Assembly (NCBI GenBank): GCA_024707385.1
Contig: JANPZW010000008.1
Location: forward strand, 186,001 to 250,000
DNA: 64,000 bases
Origin: Cellvibrionaceae bacterium
Lineage (GTDB): Bacteria; Pseudomonadota; Gammaproteobacteria; Pseudomonadales; Cellvibrionaceae
Reading direction: 5' to 3'
A program made the translations under genes and the position numbers. A model generated the notes under the pieces. It had not been told where the DNA came from, did not search any database, and worked only from the letters and a program-made list of their open reading frames with translations. This document shows positions 27,461 to 37,119 of this stretch, one piece after another; position 1 is the stretch's first letter; each line of letters begins with the position of its first letter.

Positions 27461-30126
27461 ATGCGTAAGATACTAATAATGGGAATGTTGAGCGCTATGC
27501 TCGCTGCTTGTGGCGGAGGGGATGATGATACGTCTTCTTCCAGCAGCTCATCATCCAGCTCATCGAGCAGCAGCTCATCAAGCAGCAGTTCTTCCAGTAA
27601 CAGCTCATCCACGAGTAGTAGTTCGTCCTCCAGCTCAAGCAGTACATCTGGAGACATTGGATTTTCGGGTGACCCTGTAGCGGGCAAGCAGACGTTCGCT
27701 TCGCGGTGTTCGACCTGTCACAAAGACGACAATGATGACGGATTTTTTCGGCACCACAGAGCACGGGGACCGCGGTATTGCGGTGATCGACCCGGATGAT
27801 CTGGGCTCGCCTAAAACACTTCCTGCATATAACGGAGGCTCCGCTGCAGGTCTGGCCAGCTTCATCCTTGCGAATATGTCCGCCGCTTCCGGCTGTGACG
27901 CACAGTGCAGCCGGGATACTGCGGCGTATCTTTGGTCGCTTAAGGATGGGCAGAAAGGTCCTGGTGCGGTGGCTGTTTCCTGTGCCAACCCAAGCGCAAT
28001 CCACTATGGCAAGCGCGTCCTCCACGTACTCACCTCATACGAGTATCAAAACTCGTTGAGCCAGTCTCTTTAGTGCGCCTTTGCCTGCTGACTATTCCTC
28101 ACCGGCAAAAGCTGGGTTGGATTTCGAAGTGGCAAGACTGCCCAACCATTCCCAAGAGGCGCTGAGTGAGAGTCGTTTGAATGCTTACTACGACAACGCC
28201 ACTGAGATCGCGAATTGGGCCGCCTCCACTCCGGGTGCCTTGCCATTCTCTTGTGATGATCCGATTCAATGTTCGACCGACTTCATAACTGAGTTCGCTT
28301 ATGTGGCCTATCGCCGCGCCCTCACAGATGTGGAGCAGGCGGAAATCGACACGATTTTCACTGGCGCCGCCAGCGTGGAAGAGGGTCTGAAATGGGCTCT
28401 GCGCACTGTACTGATGTCGCCCAACTTCCTCTACCGCTCCGAGCTTGGTACCAAAGTATCCGATCTGCTGGCGAATCCGGTGGTAGCACCGGGTACTCAG
28501 TATGATTTCGCGGGGACGCCGATGACTGTGGAAAACATTAGTTTGGCGCCATACAGTCGTCAGTCCTTTAATTACAAATGGACCGGCAATGACTTGGTTG
28601 CCATCACCTTGAAAGGTGAGCTCAGTCCCAGAGATGCTTGGCCCACCTTTTCAATTGGTGTCGAAAACACCAGGTTGCATCAGGTGACCATCAATCATTC
28701 GGGATATAGAACCTACTATTTCCACATTGACAAGATACCGCCGAGTCATAGCAATATTTATTTCCTAAATGACGCGGAGAAGGGTAACAACTACGACTCC
28801 AAGCCGTTATTGGTCTCTTCGCTGAAGATTGGCGTTCTCGGTCAAGCCGAGCCCATTCAAGACGACGTAGCCAAGTTGAGAGCAGCTGATCAAAACGCGT
28901 ATGCGCTGGATCCCTATGAGTACGCTGCTGCTCTGTCCTTTGCGCTTACCGGCTCTGGCCCGTCTAAAGCTTTGTTGGATGCCGCTGTGGCGGGAGAACT
29001 GGTTGATCCTACAAGCCGTGAGGCGCACGTGGATGCGTTGATTGACTCTGACCTTGGACGAGCGCAGGTCGAGCGCTTGGCCGGGAAATGGTTCCGTACG
29101 GACGGCTTGATCAACGTGGTTCGAAATGATCCAGCGTTTACCGCCGAAGTGCGCCAGTCGATGATGCGGGAGATCCGTGAAATCTATAAGCATGTCTTCT
29201 ATAACGGCAATTTCCCGAGCATGTACGAAGGTAATTTCACCTTCCTCGACAGCACTTTGTCGGCGTTCTACGGTATCCCGGGCGGTGGCTCTTCACATGG
29301 CAATTTCCGTTATGTGGATACCACCAGCACCTTGCGTGGTGGCGTGATCGCTTCAGGTGGTTATATGGCTTATAACGCCCATATGGACTACACCTCACCG
29401 ATTCAGCGCTCGGCGCACTTCCGTCAGGATGTGCTCTGTCAGGCGATTCCGCTGCCGGTTAATCTGGAGGACTCGGAGGAGCGAGCCGCAGCTGCGGAAA
29501 GGGTTAAGCAACGCGTTGAAGCGGGCGATATCACCACCGCGGAATACTTCGATCTGCAAACGAATATCAAAGGCTCATCTTGTGCTGCCTGCCACAACGC
29601 CATCATCAACCCACTGTTTGGTATCGATGATTTCGATAATGTTGGTCGCCTACGCCCACGGGTAAATGGCAATGTCGTGCAGGATGGTCTGGTGTTCGTA
29701 AATGGAGTGGCTGTACCCCAGGGCGAGAGCAATCTGCCGATCGATTTCGTCAACAAGGGTGGCTATCTCTACGCTTATGACGTAGTGGGAACTTTGTCTG
29801 GTGCCAAAGCCGATGCCGCCAAGGCAGCGGGTGATGGTCTGCCCTTTAAAGGAGCGAAAGATCTTGGAAGAGTCATTGTAGCCAATGATCTGCCTGGAAT
29901 TGGCGCGTGTCTGGTTGAAAAAACCACTCGCTTTGCTCTGGGATACACCTTGGATAAGGCCTTCCTGGACCCTGTTGAAAATGGTTTCTACGGAATCAGC
30001 AACGCGCAAGCGGCTGAGTTTGCCTGTGTCAAAAATGAGCTCAACGCTGCCTATTCGGCCTCGAAGAGCCCGCGCGACGTGCTGAAAGCAGCCGTCATGT
30101 CTGACGCATTCCGCTTCCGTAAATAA
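27461..30126 (+). CDS. Second DUF1592-type diheme lipoprotein with beta-sandwich insert, two frame breaks
   Basis: Three frames join to about 885 residues. Parts: lipoprotein signal (AMLAACGGG), a ~40-residue Ser linker, heme site CSTCH (83-87), the DUF1587 start (YEYQNSLSQLFSAPLP), DUF1595-like RRALTDVEQAEID and LMSPNFLYRSE, an inserted ~110-residue beta-rich domain (28490-28840; SFNYKWTGNDLVAITLKG … YFLNDAEKGNNYD) that resembles calcium-dependent xylan-binding modules, then DUF1592 (YEYAAALSFALTGSGP), DUF1588 (SPIQRSAHFRQDVLC) and heme site CAACH (codon start 29581). Breaks are a six-T run (27743-27748) and near 28064-28071. Like the copy at 12041 it precedes a DUF1552 gene. The carbohydrate-binding call for the insert is inference. 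Confidence 0.8.
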
Positions 30127-30136
30127 CAGTGTTGCT

Positions 30137-30154
30137 GCGGGGTCTTGACCCCGC
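30137..30154 (+). other. Intercistronic hairpin
   Basis: gcggggtc (30137-30144) and gaccccgc (30147-30154) form a stem with a tt loop, between the DUF1592 and DUF1552 genes. No T-run follows, so it more likely stabilises the upstream message or sets the ratio of the two products than ends transcription. Confidence 0.4.
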
Positions 30155-30181
30155 TGTCATAGCCAACGATAGGTTACGATC

Positions 30182-31480
30182 ATGAACGATTCGAAAAAAA
30201 TACCGCAGCCGAATGACAGAATTGCTAAGGCTCAGCAAAAAGATGTACAGCAGTCGCGTCGCAAATTTTTGGATTTAGTTGCCAAATCGGGAATTAGCTC
30301 AGCCACTTTGCGCTATTCAACCCTGTTGGGCGGAGTGATGACCGCTCGTTACGCGCAAGCCGCTGAAACTCCCAAGCGAGTGGTGTATTGCTATATTCAC
30401 AGCGGTTCACCACCGGATTGGCGGCCGAGTTCTGCCTCCAGCATATCCAGCTCCCAGTCCTCTTTTCACTATGGTCCGGGCAGCTATAACGTTGCATCGA
30501 TTTCCCATTTTCGTGGTGTTGATACCGAAGTGGCGGGCCACGGTGGTGCGCGCCAGGCATTGGGTGCAGATTACTCACGCAATACCATCGATATGGACCT
30601 AGGGCCCATTCTGGGGCCCCGTAATTATTATTCGACGATTGTCCTGGGCTCAAACGCGACTAAGTCCGGAACTGGTGCGAATACTGTGATCACCAAGGCC
30701 AGCACGCCTGACGATGACCCGCAGAGTGCATTGCGCAAGTACTTCGGGGCTTTGCCTGCTGTGGGTTCGGATGATACTTACAAGCTGTCTTTCGAAGCGC
30801 AAAAGCAAGCCTTGGAAAATATTAGAAAGAAATTGAGCACAGAAGAATATGCTCGGGTACAGAGCCACTTTACGGCAATCGAAAAAATCGAGACTCGTAT
30901 CGCGGACCTGGCCAATGCCGCAGCTCCGGATCTTAATGCCTGTAAACCGAGTATCCCCGGCACTTACGACGCTTCCAGTAACGCTGGCATGGTCGCGCAT
31001 GCGAAGTTGCAGGCGGATATTTTAATCGCTGCGTTCAAGTGTGATTTGACCCGCGTCGGAGTTCTGCAGATAGGCAACCACAACGGCGCTGGTTGGTCCT
31101 ACCGCGGTTTTGATGGCCATAGCGCCGCGCATTCCGGTGGTGCGTCTGTATGGAATCCGATGATGAGAGAGAAGTTCGAAGTGCCGGCGTACTTCATCAA
31201 AAAGTTGATGGAGACAACGGATTCGGATGGGCAACCTCTGATTAACAGTACGGCGTTCTGTCAGGTCAGCTGTTTTGGAAATGGCTTGTCGCATGCTTCT
31301 ACAGACGCGCCTTTTCTGTTAGCGACGCAGATGCCCGGATTCCGTTCAGGGTTCTCTTCTAAAGGTACTGCTTCCACCGTTCGCCACTTCCACGCGGAAG
31401 TTGCTCTGGGACTGGGCGTTGATCCGAAAGGCTTGAGTCTAGGGAATAATATCAATGGTGGAGATGTGGATCTCACCTGA
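30182..31480 (+). CDS. Second DUF1552-family protein, degenerate HxxSHH motif
   Basis: The 432-residue protein pairs with the DUF1592 gene 55 nt upstream. The N-terminus has a twin-arginine-like SRRKFLDLVAKSG at about residues 21-33, later than usual, followed by a weakly hydrophobic stretch ending in AQAAE. Family blocks include VAHAKLQADILIAAFKCDLTRVG and the C-terminal GFSSKGTASTVRHFHAEVALGLGVD. Where the partner copy at 14493 has HNISHH, this one has GHSAAHSGG, so the central Ser-His-His is only partly kept. It may have a different substrate or may be non-catalytic. The 3' terminator at 31519 closes the operon. Confidence 0.82.
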   Translation: MNDSKKIPQPNDRIAKAQQKDVQQSRRKFLDLVAKSGISSATLRYSTLLGGVMTARYAQAAETPKRVVYCYIHSGSPPDWRPSSASSISSSQSSFHYGPGSYNVASISHFRGVDTEVAGHGGARQALGADYSRNTIDMDLGPILGPRNYYSTIVLGSNATKSGTGANTVITKASTPDDDPQSALRKYFGALPAVGSDDTYKLSFEAQKQALENIRKKLSTEEYARVQSHFTAIEKIETRIADLANAAAPDLNACKPSIPGTYDASSNAGMVAHAKLQADILIAAFKCDLTRVGVLQIGNHNGAGWSYRGFDGHSAAHSGGASVWNPMMREKFEVPAYFIKKLMETTDSDGQPLINSTAFCQVSCFGNGLSHASTDAPFLLATQMPGFRSGFSSKGTASTVRHFHAEVALGLGVDPKGLSLGNNINGGDVDLT

Positions 31481-31518
31481 TTCACCGGGTCTGCATAGCC
31501 GCTTTTTTCTCGACTTTA

Positions 31519-31550
31519 AAAGCCTCGCCAAGTGATTGGCGGGGCTTTTT
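31519..31550 (+). terminator. Rho-independent terminator
   Basis: aagcctcgccaa / ttggcggggctt stem (one G-U pair) with loop gtga and six T. It lies 38 nt after the second DUF1552 gene. Confidence 0.85.
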
Positions 31551-31625
31551 TGTTGCCGCATAAGCAGATTTTGGCTTTACTAGGCTCTGATGATTTTCCA
31601 TTCAATATACGATTTTTGGTGCTAA

Positions 31626-33027
31626 ATGACTGAATTGGTTGATTTTGATTTTCCTGTAGGGATGTTGGTGTGTCCCATTTGTGGAAACGATATTGCGGCA
31701 TTTCATTGTGCTGGCTGTAACAGCGAATTTTTTTCACTGGGTGGAATTCCCTGTCTGTTTACCACGGGCATTCAACAGAAAAATCTTTGGCAGCATCAAA
31801 TGGCGATGATGGAAAATCAGGGCGCCGATGCACTGGAACACCTCGACTATATTCTTCAGGGTTACGATATTTCGCCGCGGACAAGGAACAGGTTGCAGCA
31901 GGCGCGAGCTGCCATGAGTGAAAGTCTTGAAATGATTATGGGGCAGCTCAAGGGTGCGGGTTTGGTGAGTCGGCGGGAGCCGCTTTTCGAGCAGATGAGA
32001 ATTGATAATCCGACAGAATATTATCATCACATACTGCGCGACTGGGCCTGGGATGCCGAACCGAGCAAACACTACGCGACCCACGTTAACGATGCCAATC
32101 TCCAGCGCGTTTTGAATGTTTGGAAAAGTCCTCTGCCGGGAAAAATGCTGTTTCTCGGCGCTGGTGCAGGACGATTGAGTTGGGATCTGCATAAAGTCTT
32201 GCAACCCGAATTCACCATTGCTTCGGACATTAATCCATTTCTTTTGACTTGTGCAGACACCTTAATTAAAAAGCGCAAACCGCTTACTTTGCCGGAGTTA
32301 TACACCTATCCGCAGATCGGCTACCCCTTTTCTCGCTCATGGGTTATGCAACCTCCAGCGGATAAGGAAAATCTGCACAAAAGCTGGTTTGCCCTGGGAG
32401 CAGATGTCTGGAATATGCCGCTCTGGGAAGGTTCTGTTGATAGCGTAGTGACGTCCTGGTTATTGGATGTTACTGGCGGCGATGTTAAGGATCTGATTTC
32501 TGTGGTTGGATATTTGCTCAAACCCGGCGGTTACTGGGTCAATACAGGGCCGCTGTTGTATTCCGGCCAGCTGAGCTTTGATATGAAATATTCCGCGGAG
32601 GAAATTCTGGAATTTGCCGATATGGCAGGCTTTGATGTGGAGCACCAATCGGTAGAGGAGGTGGCCCATATGGCATCTCCTCTGAATGCGCGTTATCACC
32701 ATGAGCAGCTATTTTCTTTTTCGGCGCGTAAGCGCACGGAAGCGCGACCTCTGCCAGTGCCCGGCAATACATCTGATTGGTTAACGCCATCGTGGTTGGT
32801 GATGCACCATCAGCCTGTGCCGGAAATGCAGTTTCACTGTCAAATGGGTCATGAATTTATTGCCCGGGTACTTAGCTTGGTGGATGGGAGGCGGAGTGTT
32901 TATTTGATCGCGCAACTGGTGCAACCATATCTGCCCGAAGGGGTGGATGCGAAAAGAGGCTGTTGTCGCGCTGTTTGGCCAGATATTGGAACAGATGGCG
33001 GATGAGGCAGAAAATCCTTCTAAGTAA
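31626..33027 (+). CDS. Class I SAM-dependent methyltransferase with N-terminal zinc-finger-like motif (3' frame break)
   Basis: Residues 16-33 hold CPICGNDIAAFHCAGC, a Trm112-like four-cysteine motif. After a helical middle comes a Rossmann methyltransferase core: motif I LFLGAGAGRLSWDLHKV, then FTIASDINPFLL and SVDSVVTSWLLDVTGG. The arrangement recalls carnosine N-methyltransferase/N2227-like proteins, but the substrate is unknown. As given the frame ends at 33005. At a four-A run (32952-32955) the frame with three A continues KEAVVALFGQILEQMADEAE and stops at 33025-33027. The start codon has only a weak ribosome site. It stands between a terminator and the kinase gene. Confidence 0.75.
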
Positions 33028-33147
33028 ACCAGCGTAAATATTCTGCCTGTATGTTGCGCTTGCTTCGCGCTTGCAGATTTTTCCGTCGCCCGCCGATGAT
33101 TACTTGCGCGCCCACCTAAGTTAAGATAGGCCACAAAAGGTTTTAGG

Positions 33148-35099
33148 TTGGTTATCGTGATCCCGAAAGAGCTGCGAATTCCCGGTTATGACATAGAGGT
33201 GCTCCTCGGCAAAGGAGGCATGGCGGCCGTCTATCAAGCCAGACAGCAGAGCTTCGGTCGTGAAGTCGCGTTTAAAGTATTGAATCCAAGCACTGAAGAT
33301 CTGGATGAGTTCAGTCGCCGATTTCTACAAGAGTCGACGATTGCCGCCAAGTTGCACCACAGTCACATAGTGCAGGTTTATGATGTGGGGCGGCACCAGG
33401 ATTATTTTTATATTTCCATGGAATACCTCCACGGCGGTGATCTGGGGGAAAAATTAAAAGCGGGGCTGAGTCTTAGAGAGTCCGTGCGCATCATCAAGCA
33501 GCTTGCCGATGCCCTGGATTTTGCGCATCGAAAAAATATCATTCACCGCGATATCAAACCCGCCAACATCATGTTTCGTGAGGATGGTGCGGCGGTATTA
33601 ACGGATTTTGGTATTGCGAAGGAGCTTGAGTCCCAGGCCGAACTCACGCAGGCGGGCGTGGTGATCGGCACACCGAGATACATGAGCCCGGAACAGATAC
33701 GTGGTGATAAGGTAGATCATCGCGCGGATATCTATTCGCTGGGGATCGTGTTTTTTCGGTGCCTCACCAATTATGTTCCGTTTGATGGCAAGGATATGCT
33801 GGCCACCGCCTATCTGCAGGATAACGAACCCGTGCCGGCGCTCCCGGCTGAAGTTGCCTGCTTTCAACCGATCATCAACCGTATGCTGGAAAAGGATCCT
33901 CACGCCCGTTATCAGAGAGGGCGGGAGGTTGTGGAAGCGTTGGAAAATTTGGATCGCACCGCATTCAATCCGGAGCTCACAAATCTGGATGTCGCGGCGG
34001 CAAACTTGTTAACGCCGCCCACAGTGACCTCAGTCAGTGGCCGTTATCCCATCAACAATAAAATGACCCAAGCTGAACACAGTTCGGATATGGAGGGAAC
34101 CCAATTCCGCCCCAGGGTCACGCTCCATCCCACGGTCCGGGCAGAACATTTTCAGCCGTTGGAGGTAACTCCGCGCCCTATGCCGGCGGCTGTGCCTAGG
34201 TCTAGTTGGTCTTCGGTCCAAACTGTGTTTCTGCTCGTAATATTGGTGTCCGCAGCGGTGTTTGCCGTCAATAGGTATTCCGATCAATTAACGCGTATAT
34301 ATGGTGCGACATTGATCGCTGAATTACGCCAGCGTCTTGCGGGGGTTGGGTGGAGCTGGAAGCGGCCGCGCCCGCATGGTCTGTTGAAGAAGCATCAATC
34401 GAATCGAATGATGAAACAATTACTGCTGCTGCACCTGTCGCCAGTCAGCCTGTTTCAACAACTGTAGTAGCACCCGAACCTGAAGTTATTTTAGAGCAGG
34501 TCCCGAGTTCGGATCCCGTAGTAACGGGAGACAGCGCTCAACAAGAACCAGCGGTGGAATTGCCGCCTGTACCCAGCGAGCCTTCTCCCGCCGAAATTAT
34601 TGCCGGGCTTTTGGTTGAGGCGGAAACACATATGGAAGGGAAGCGTTTTCGTACCCCTGCTGAGGACAATGCCCACCTGAAATTTCAGCAAGTGCTGGAG
34701 CTGGATCCGGAGAATGATGCGGCACATGAGGGCATAACACGAATTGCAGATGCTTATTCGAAAATGGCGGAGCAGGCTATCCGCGACAAGCAGTTTGACC
34801 GGGCCCGTTCAATGATCAATGAGGTTCGCGCGGTGGCTCCGCAGCACCCTGGTTTACTGAACATGGAAAATAAGTTGACAGCCGCGATTGCGGACCACCA
34901 CAAGCAGGAAGCGCTTGCGGCAGAAGCGCGGAAAGCGGCTAAAATCGAGGCACTTCTTGCAGCAGCGGATGAAGATGCACATGCCGGACGTATCCGCTCC
35001 CCGATTGGCAACAACGCGTTGGAAAAATATCAGCAGGTATTGGATCTGGATCCGGACAACGTCCAGGCAATCGAAAAATTAATTGAGTACGGTCGCTGA
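33148..35099 (+). CDS. Membrane-anchored Ser/Thr protein kinase with TPR-like tail, one frame break
   Basis: A complete Hanks-type kinase domain spans residues ~10-275: glycine loop LLGKGGMAAVYQA, Lys in VAFKVL, HRDIKPANIMF, TDFGIAK, GTPRYMSPEQIRG and HRADIYSLGIVFF. A linker and one membrane helix (VFLLVILVSAAVFAV, ~355-370) follow. The tail is on the far side of the membrane: a Pro/Glu/Val-rich spacer, then two repeats of the form FQQVLELDPENDAAHEGI / YQQVLDLDPDNVQAIEKL. The frame breaks in a five-G run (34341-34345), where the product resumes as VELEAAAPAWSVEE. The start may be TTG 33148 or GTG 33157. It is a PknB-type bacterial kinase. The targets are unknown; the convergent lipoprotein gene (35110) could be a functional neighbour. 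Confidence 0.87.
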
Positions 35100-35109
35100 C
35101 CGAGGCTAA

Positions 35110-37064
35110 TTAAAAGCAGGTCAGCGATCGGGTTATCAGGCGCTGTCGCGTTTTTTCCGCTGTCTCCGTTTGCTGGGTCCTTTTCGCTAAAAGCGCCATG
35201 GCTTTTGCCAGATTTTCCACTTCTTCCTTGCAGTTGTTTTGTGTCGCGGATTTTTCTGCGGCTTTCATATACTCAATTTCCTGATTTTCCAGCACGCCAA
35301 CCAAATTGCCTGCAATAGCCTCCGCCACGTCTGCGGCCAGCTTCTGCAGGATTTCGGTATCGGTGGGCAAGTTGGCCAGTTTATACGGAATCACCAACTC
35401 GCCGACTTCCAGGCCTTCATTACTTTCGTCTTCATACTGCGCTTGCAGGGTTATGCTATCGGGATAAATCACCTGGCCGGTTTTGTTGTCAATCAGCCGG
35501 TAGGTCGCTGCGATAACGCCGGTTTTGCGGTGTATGGTCGCCGTTATAAAAATATTCTGCTGTTTTGGTTCGCGGATGGTTTCATCGGGTTTGGCGACGT
35601 TTTTGCGCTCCTTCGATGGCATTTCCAGCCAGGCTAGATAAGCGGGATTGGTGCGTTGTATTTCGCCGACGTTAACGAGCATCTGCTTTTTATTGCGCGC
35701 CTGCGAATTTTCCACTTTGACTTCAAGGATATTGCCGGTGACTGAAGCGTCTGTGCCCGAGATGCTGTCCTCCACGATTTGTATGTCATCACCGATCAAC
35801 TGGTGCAAATATTGACTTATGAGTGGGGTAATCACCTCGCCGTAGTTGAGGTTGTCATATCGCGAGCGGAATTTCTGCACACTCAGGCTTCTGATGGTGG
35901 TGGAGCGGATCTGTGCGAATTGCTGCTCCAAGGTGGAGGCGAGGTCGACCGACTTGGGCGTCATGACTTCCTGAGCCAGGAGAAAACCCAGTGCGGCATG
36001 CGGATTTTTATCCTTTGTCGCCTTGAATCGCGCTGCCAGCTGAGCTTCCAGATCGGCAGCTGCGGAGTGAATTTCGGGCTTTAGACTGAGAATTGTGCGC
36101 ACTTCAATTTCGCGCCGATAGTTTTGCAGTTGTTCCGCAAGACTTCTGCGTTGCGCGATGCTATCGCTCAGATATCCTGTGTAAGTTGCCGCAATCTCGT
36201 CGGCGCGTGGGCCCAGCTTTGCCACTATCTGAGGGTAGTCTCGTTTCTGGGTGAGCTGTTGCAGCGCCTTGAATGCACCTTCGCGATCGCCTTTCATCAG
36301 CAGGCGTGAGTAACGGTGCATGTACAAATCGGCGTAAAGCGTTTGCATGTCTTCGATGATTTTGGCCGGCGCACTGACGTAAATGGTGCGAACAAAATCG
36401 ATCTTGTTTTCGAGGCTTACGCTGTAGTTGTTATTTGCCGCTGCTGTGCGAATCGCGTCCATGATGATCGCCATCTGCTTATCACGAACTTCCAGCCACT
36501 GCTCATCACCGCTGACCACATACAACTGGTGATAAATCGCCGCACGGCGCTCCGCGGTCAGATCCTGCCGATTTGCCTCCGCCGTCAGTTGGTCAACGAA
36601 ATTGCCACTGCTGGCGCGTTCGCGCTCAATCGGTGCCTGCACCTGTTGCAACAACGAGGGATGAATACTCGAGTCAGTTTCAAGCTGCTCCTGCAGCAGC
36701 GCGAGTTCGGGCAGTGGGATCTTGCCTTGGTAATCCCCGTATCCTGAATACGTTTGTCGTTCAACGCTTTTTCCAGCAGCCTAGTTTGTAGTGCGGTAAT
36801 TCGTTGACCCAGGTTGTCGAGCAGGGCGAAATCCGCTGGGAAATCTTCTTTTTTTGCGTTGGTAAGGCGGGTGGAGAGGGTTGCGTGAGATTCTTTCAAC
36901 CGTTCAAGGTCTTCGATTGTGCGAGCCTCTTCCGCCGTAATGCCGAGGGACTGCTGATAGGAGGGAGAGCTGTTACAGCCCGATAACAACACCCAAACGA
37001 AAATAACGAACAGGCTGAGATATCTTTGCGTCGGTACTTGGTATCGGGTGTTCGTAGATGGCAT
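35110..37064 (-). CDS. Large lipoprotein, unknown function, one frame break
   Basis: The ATG at 37064 gives a lipoprotein signal (YLSLFVIFVWVLLSGC). After ~110 residues of coiled-coil-like sequence (EEARTIEDLERLKESHATL) the frame shifts near 36722. One extra A on the coding strand joins it to KIPLPELALLQEQLETDSS and the long second frame. The total is about 650 residues, helical, with a beta-rich segment at VTGNILEVKVENSQ and IFITATIHRKTGVIAATYRLID that resembles periplasmic lipoproteins binding a partner at the outer membrane (LpoB/FlgO-like fold). That resemblance is a guess. Only 10 nt separate its stop from that of the kinase gene. Confidence 0.6.
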
Positions 37065-37119
37065 ACATTTTCCGTTGTTTGTTAATGGAGAGAGACAGCT
37101 CTGCTGTCCCTCCCGCAAT

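Noticed and set aside
27525..27650. Repeat array (CRISPR-like) in the serine-codon stretch
   Set aside because: The repetition is serine codons in frame within a lipoprotein; there are no regular spacers or palindromic repeats.
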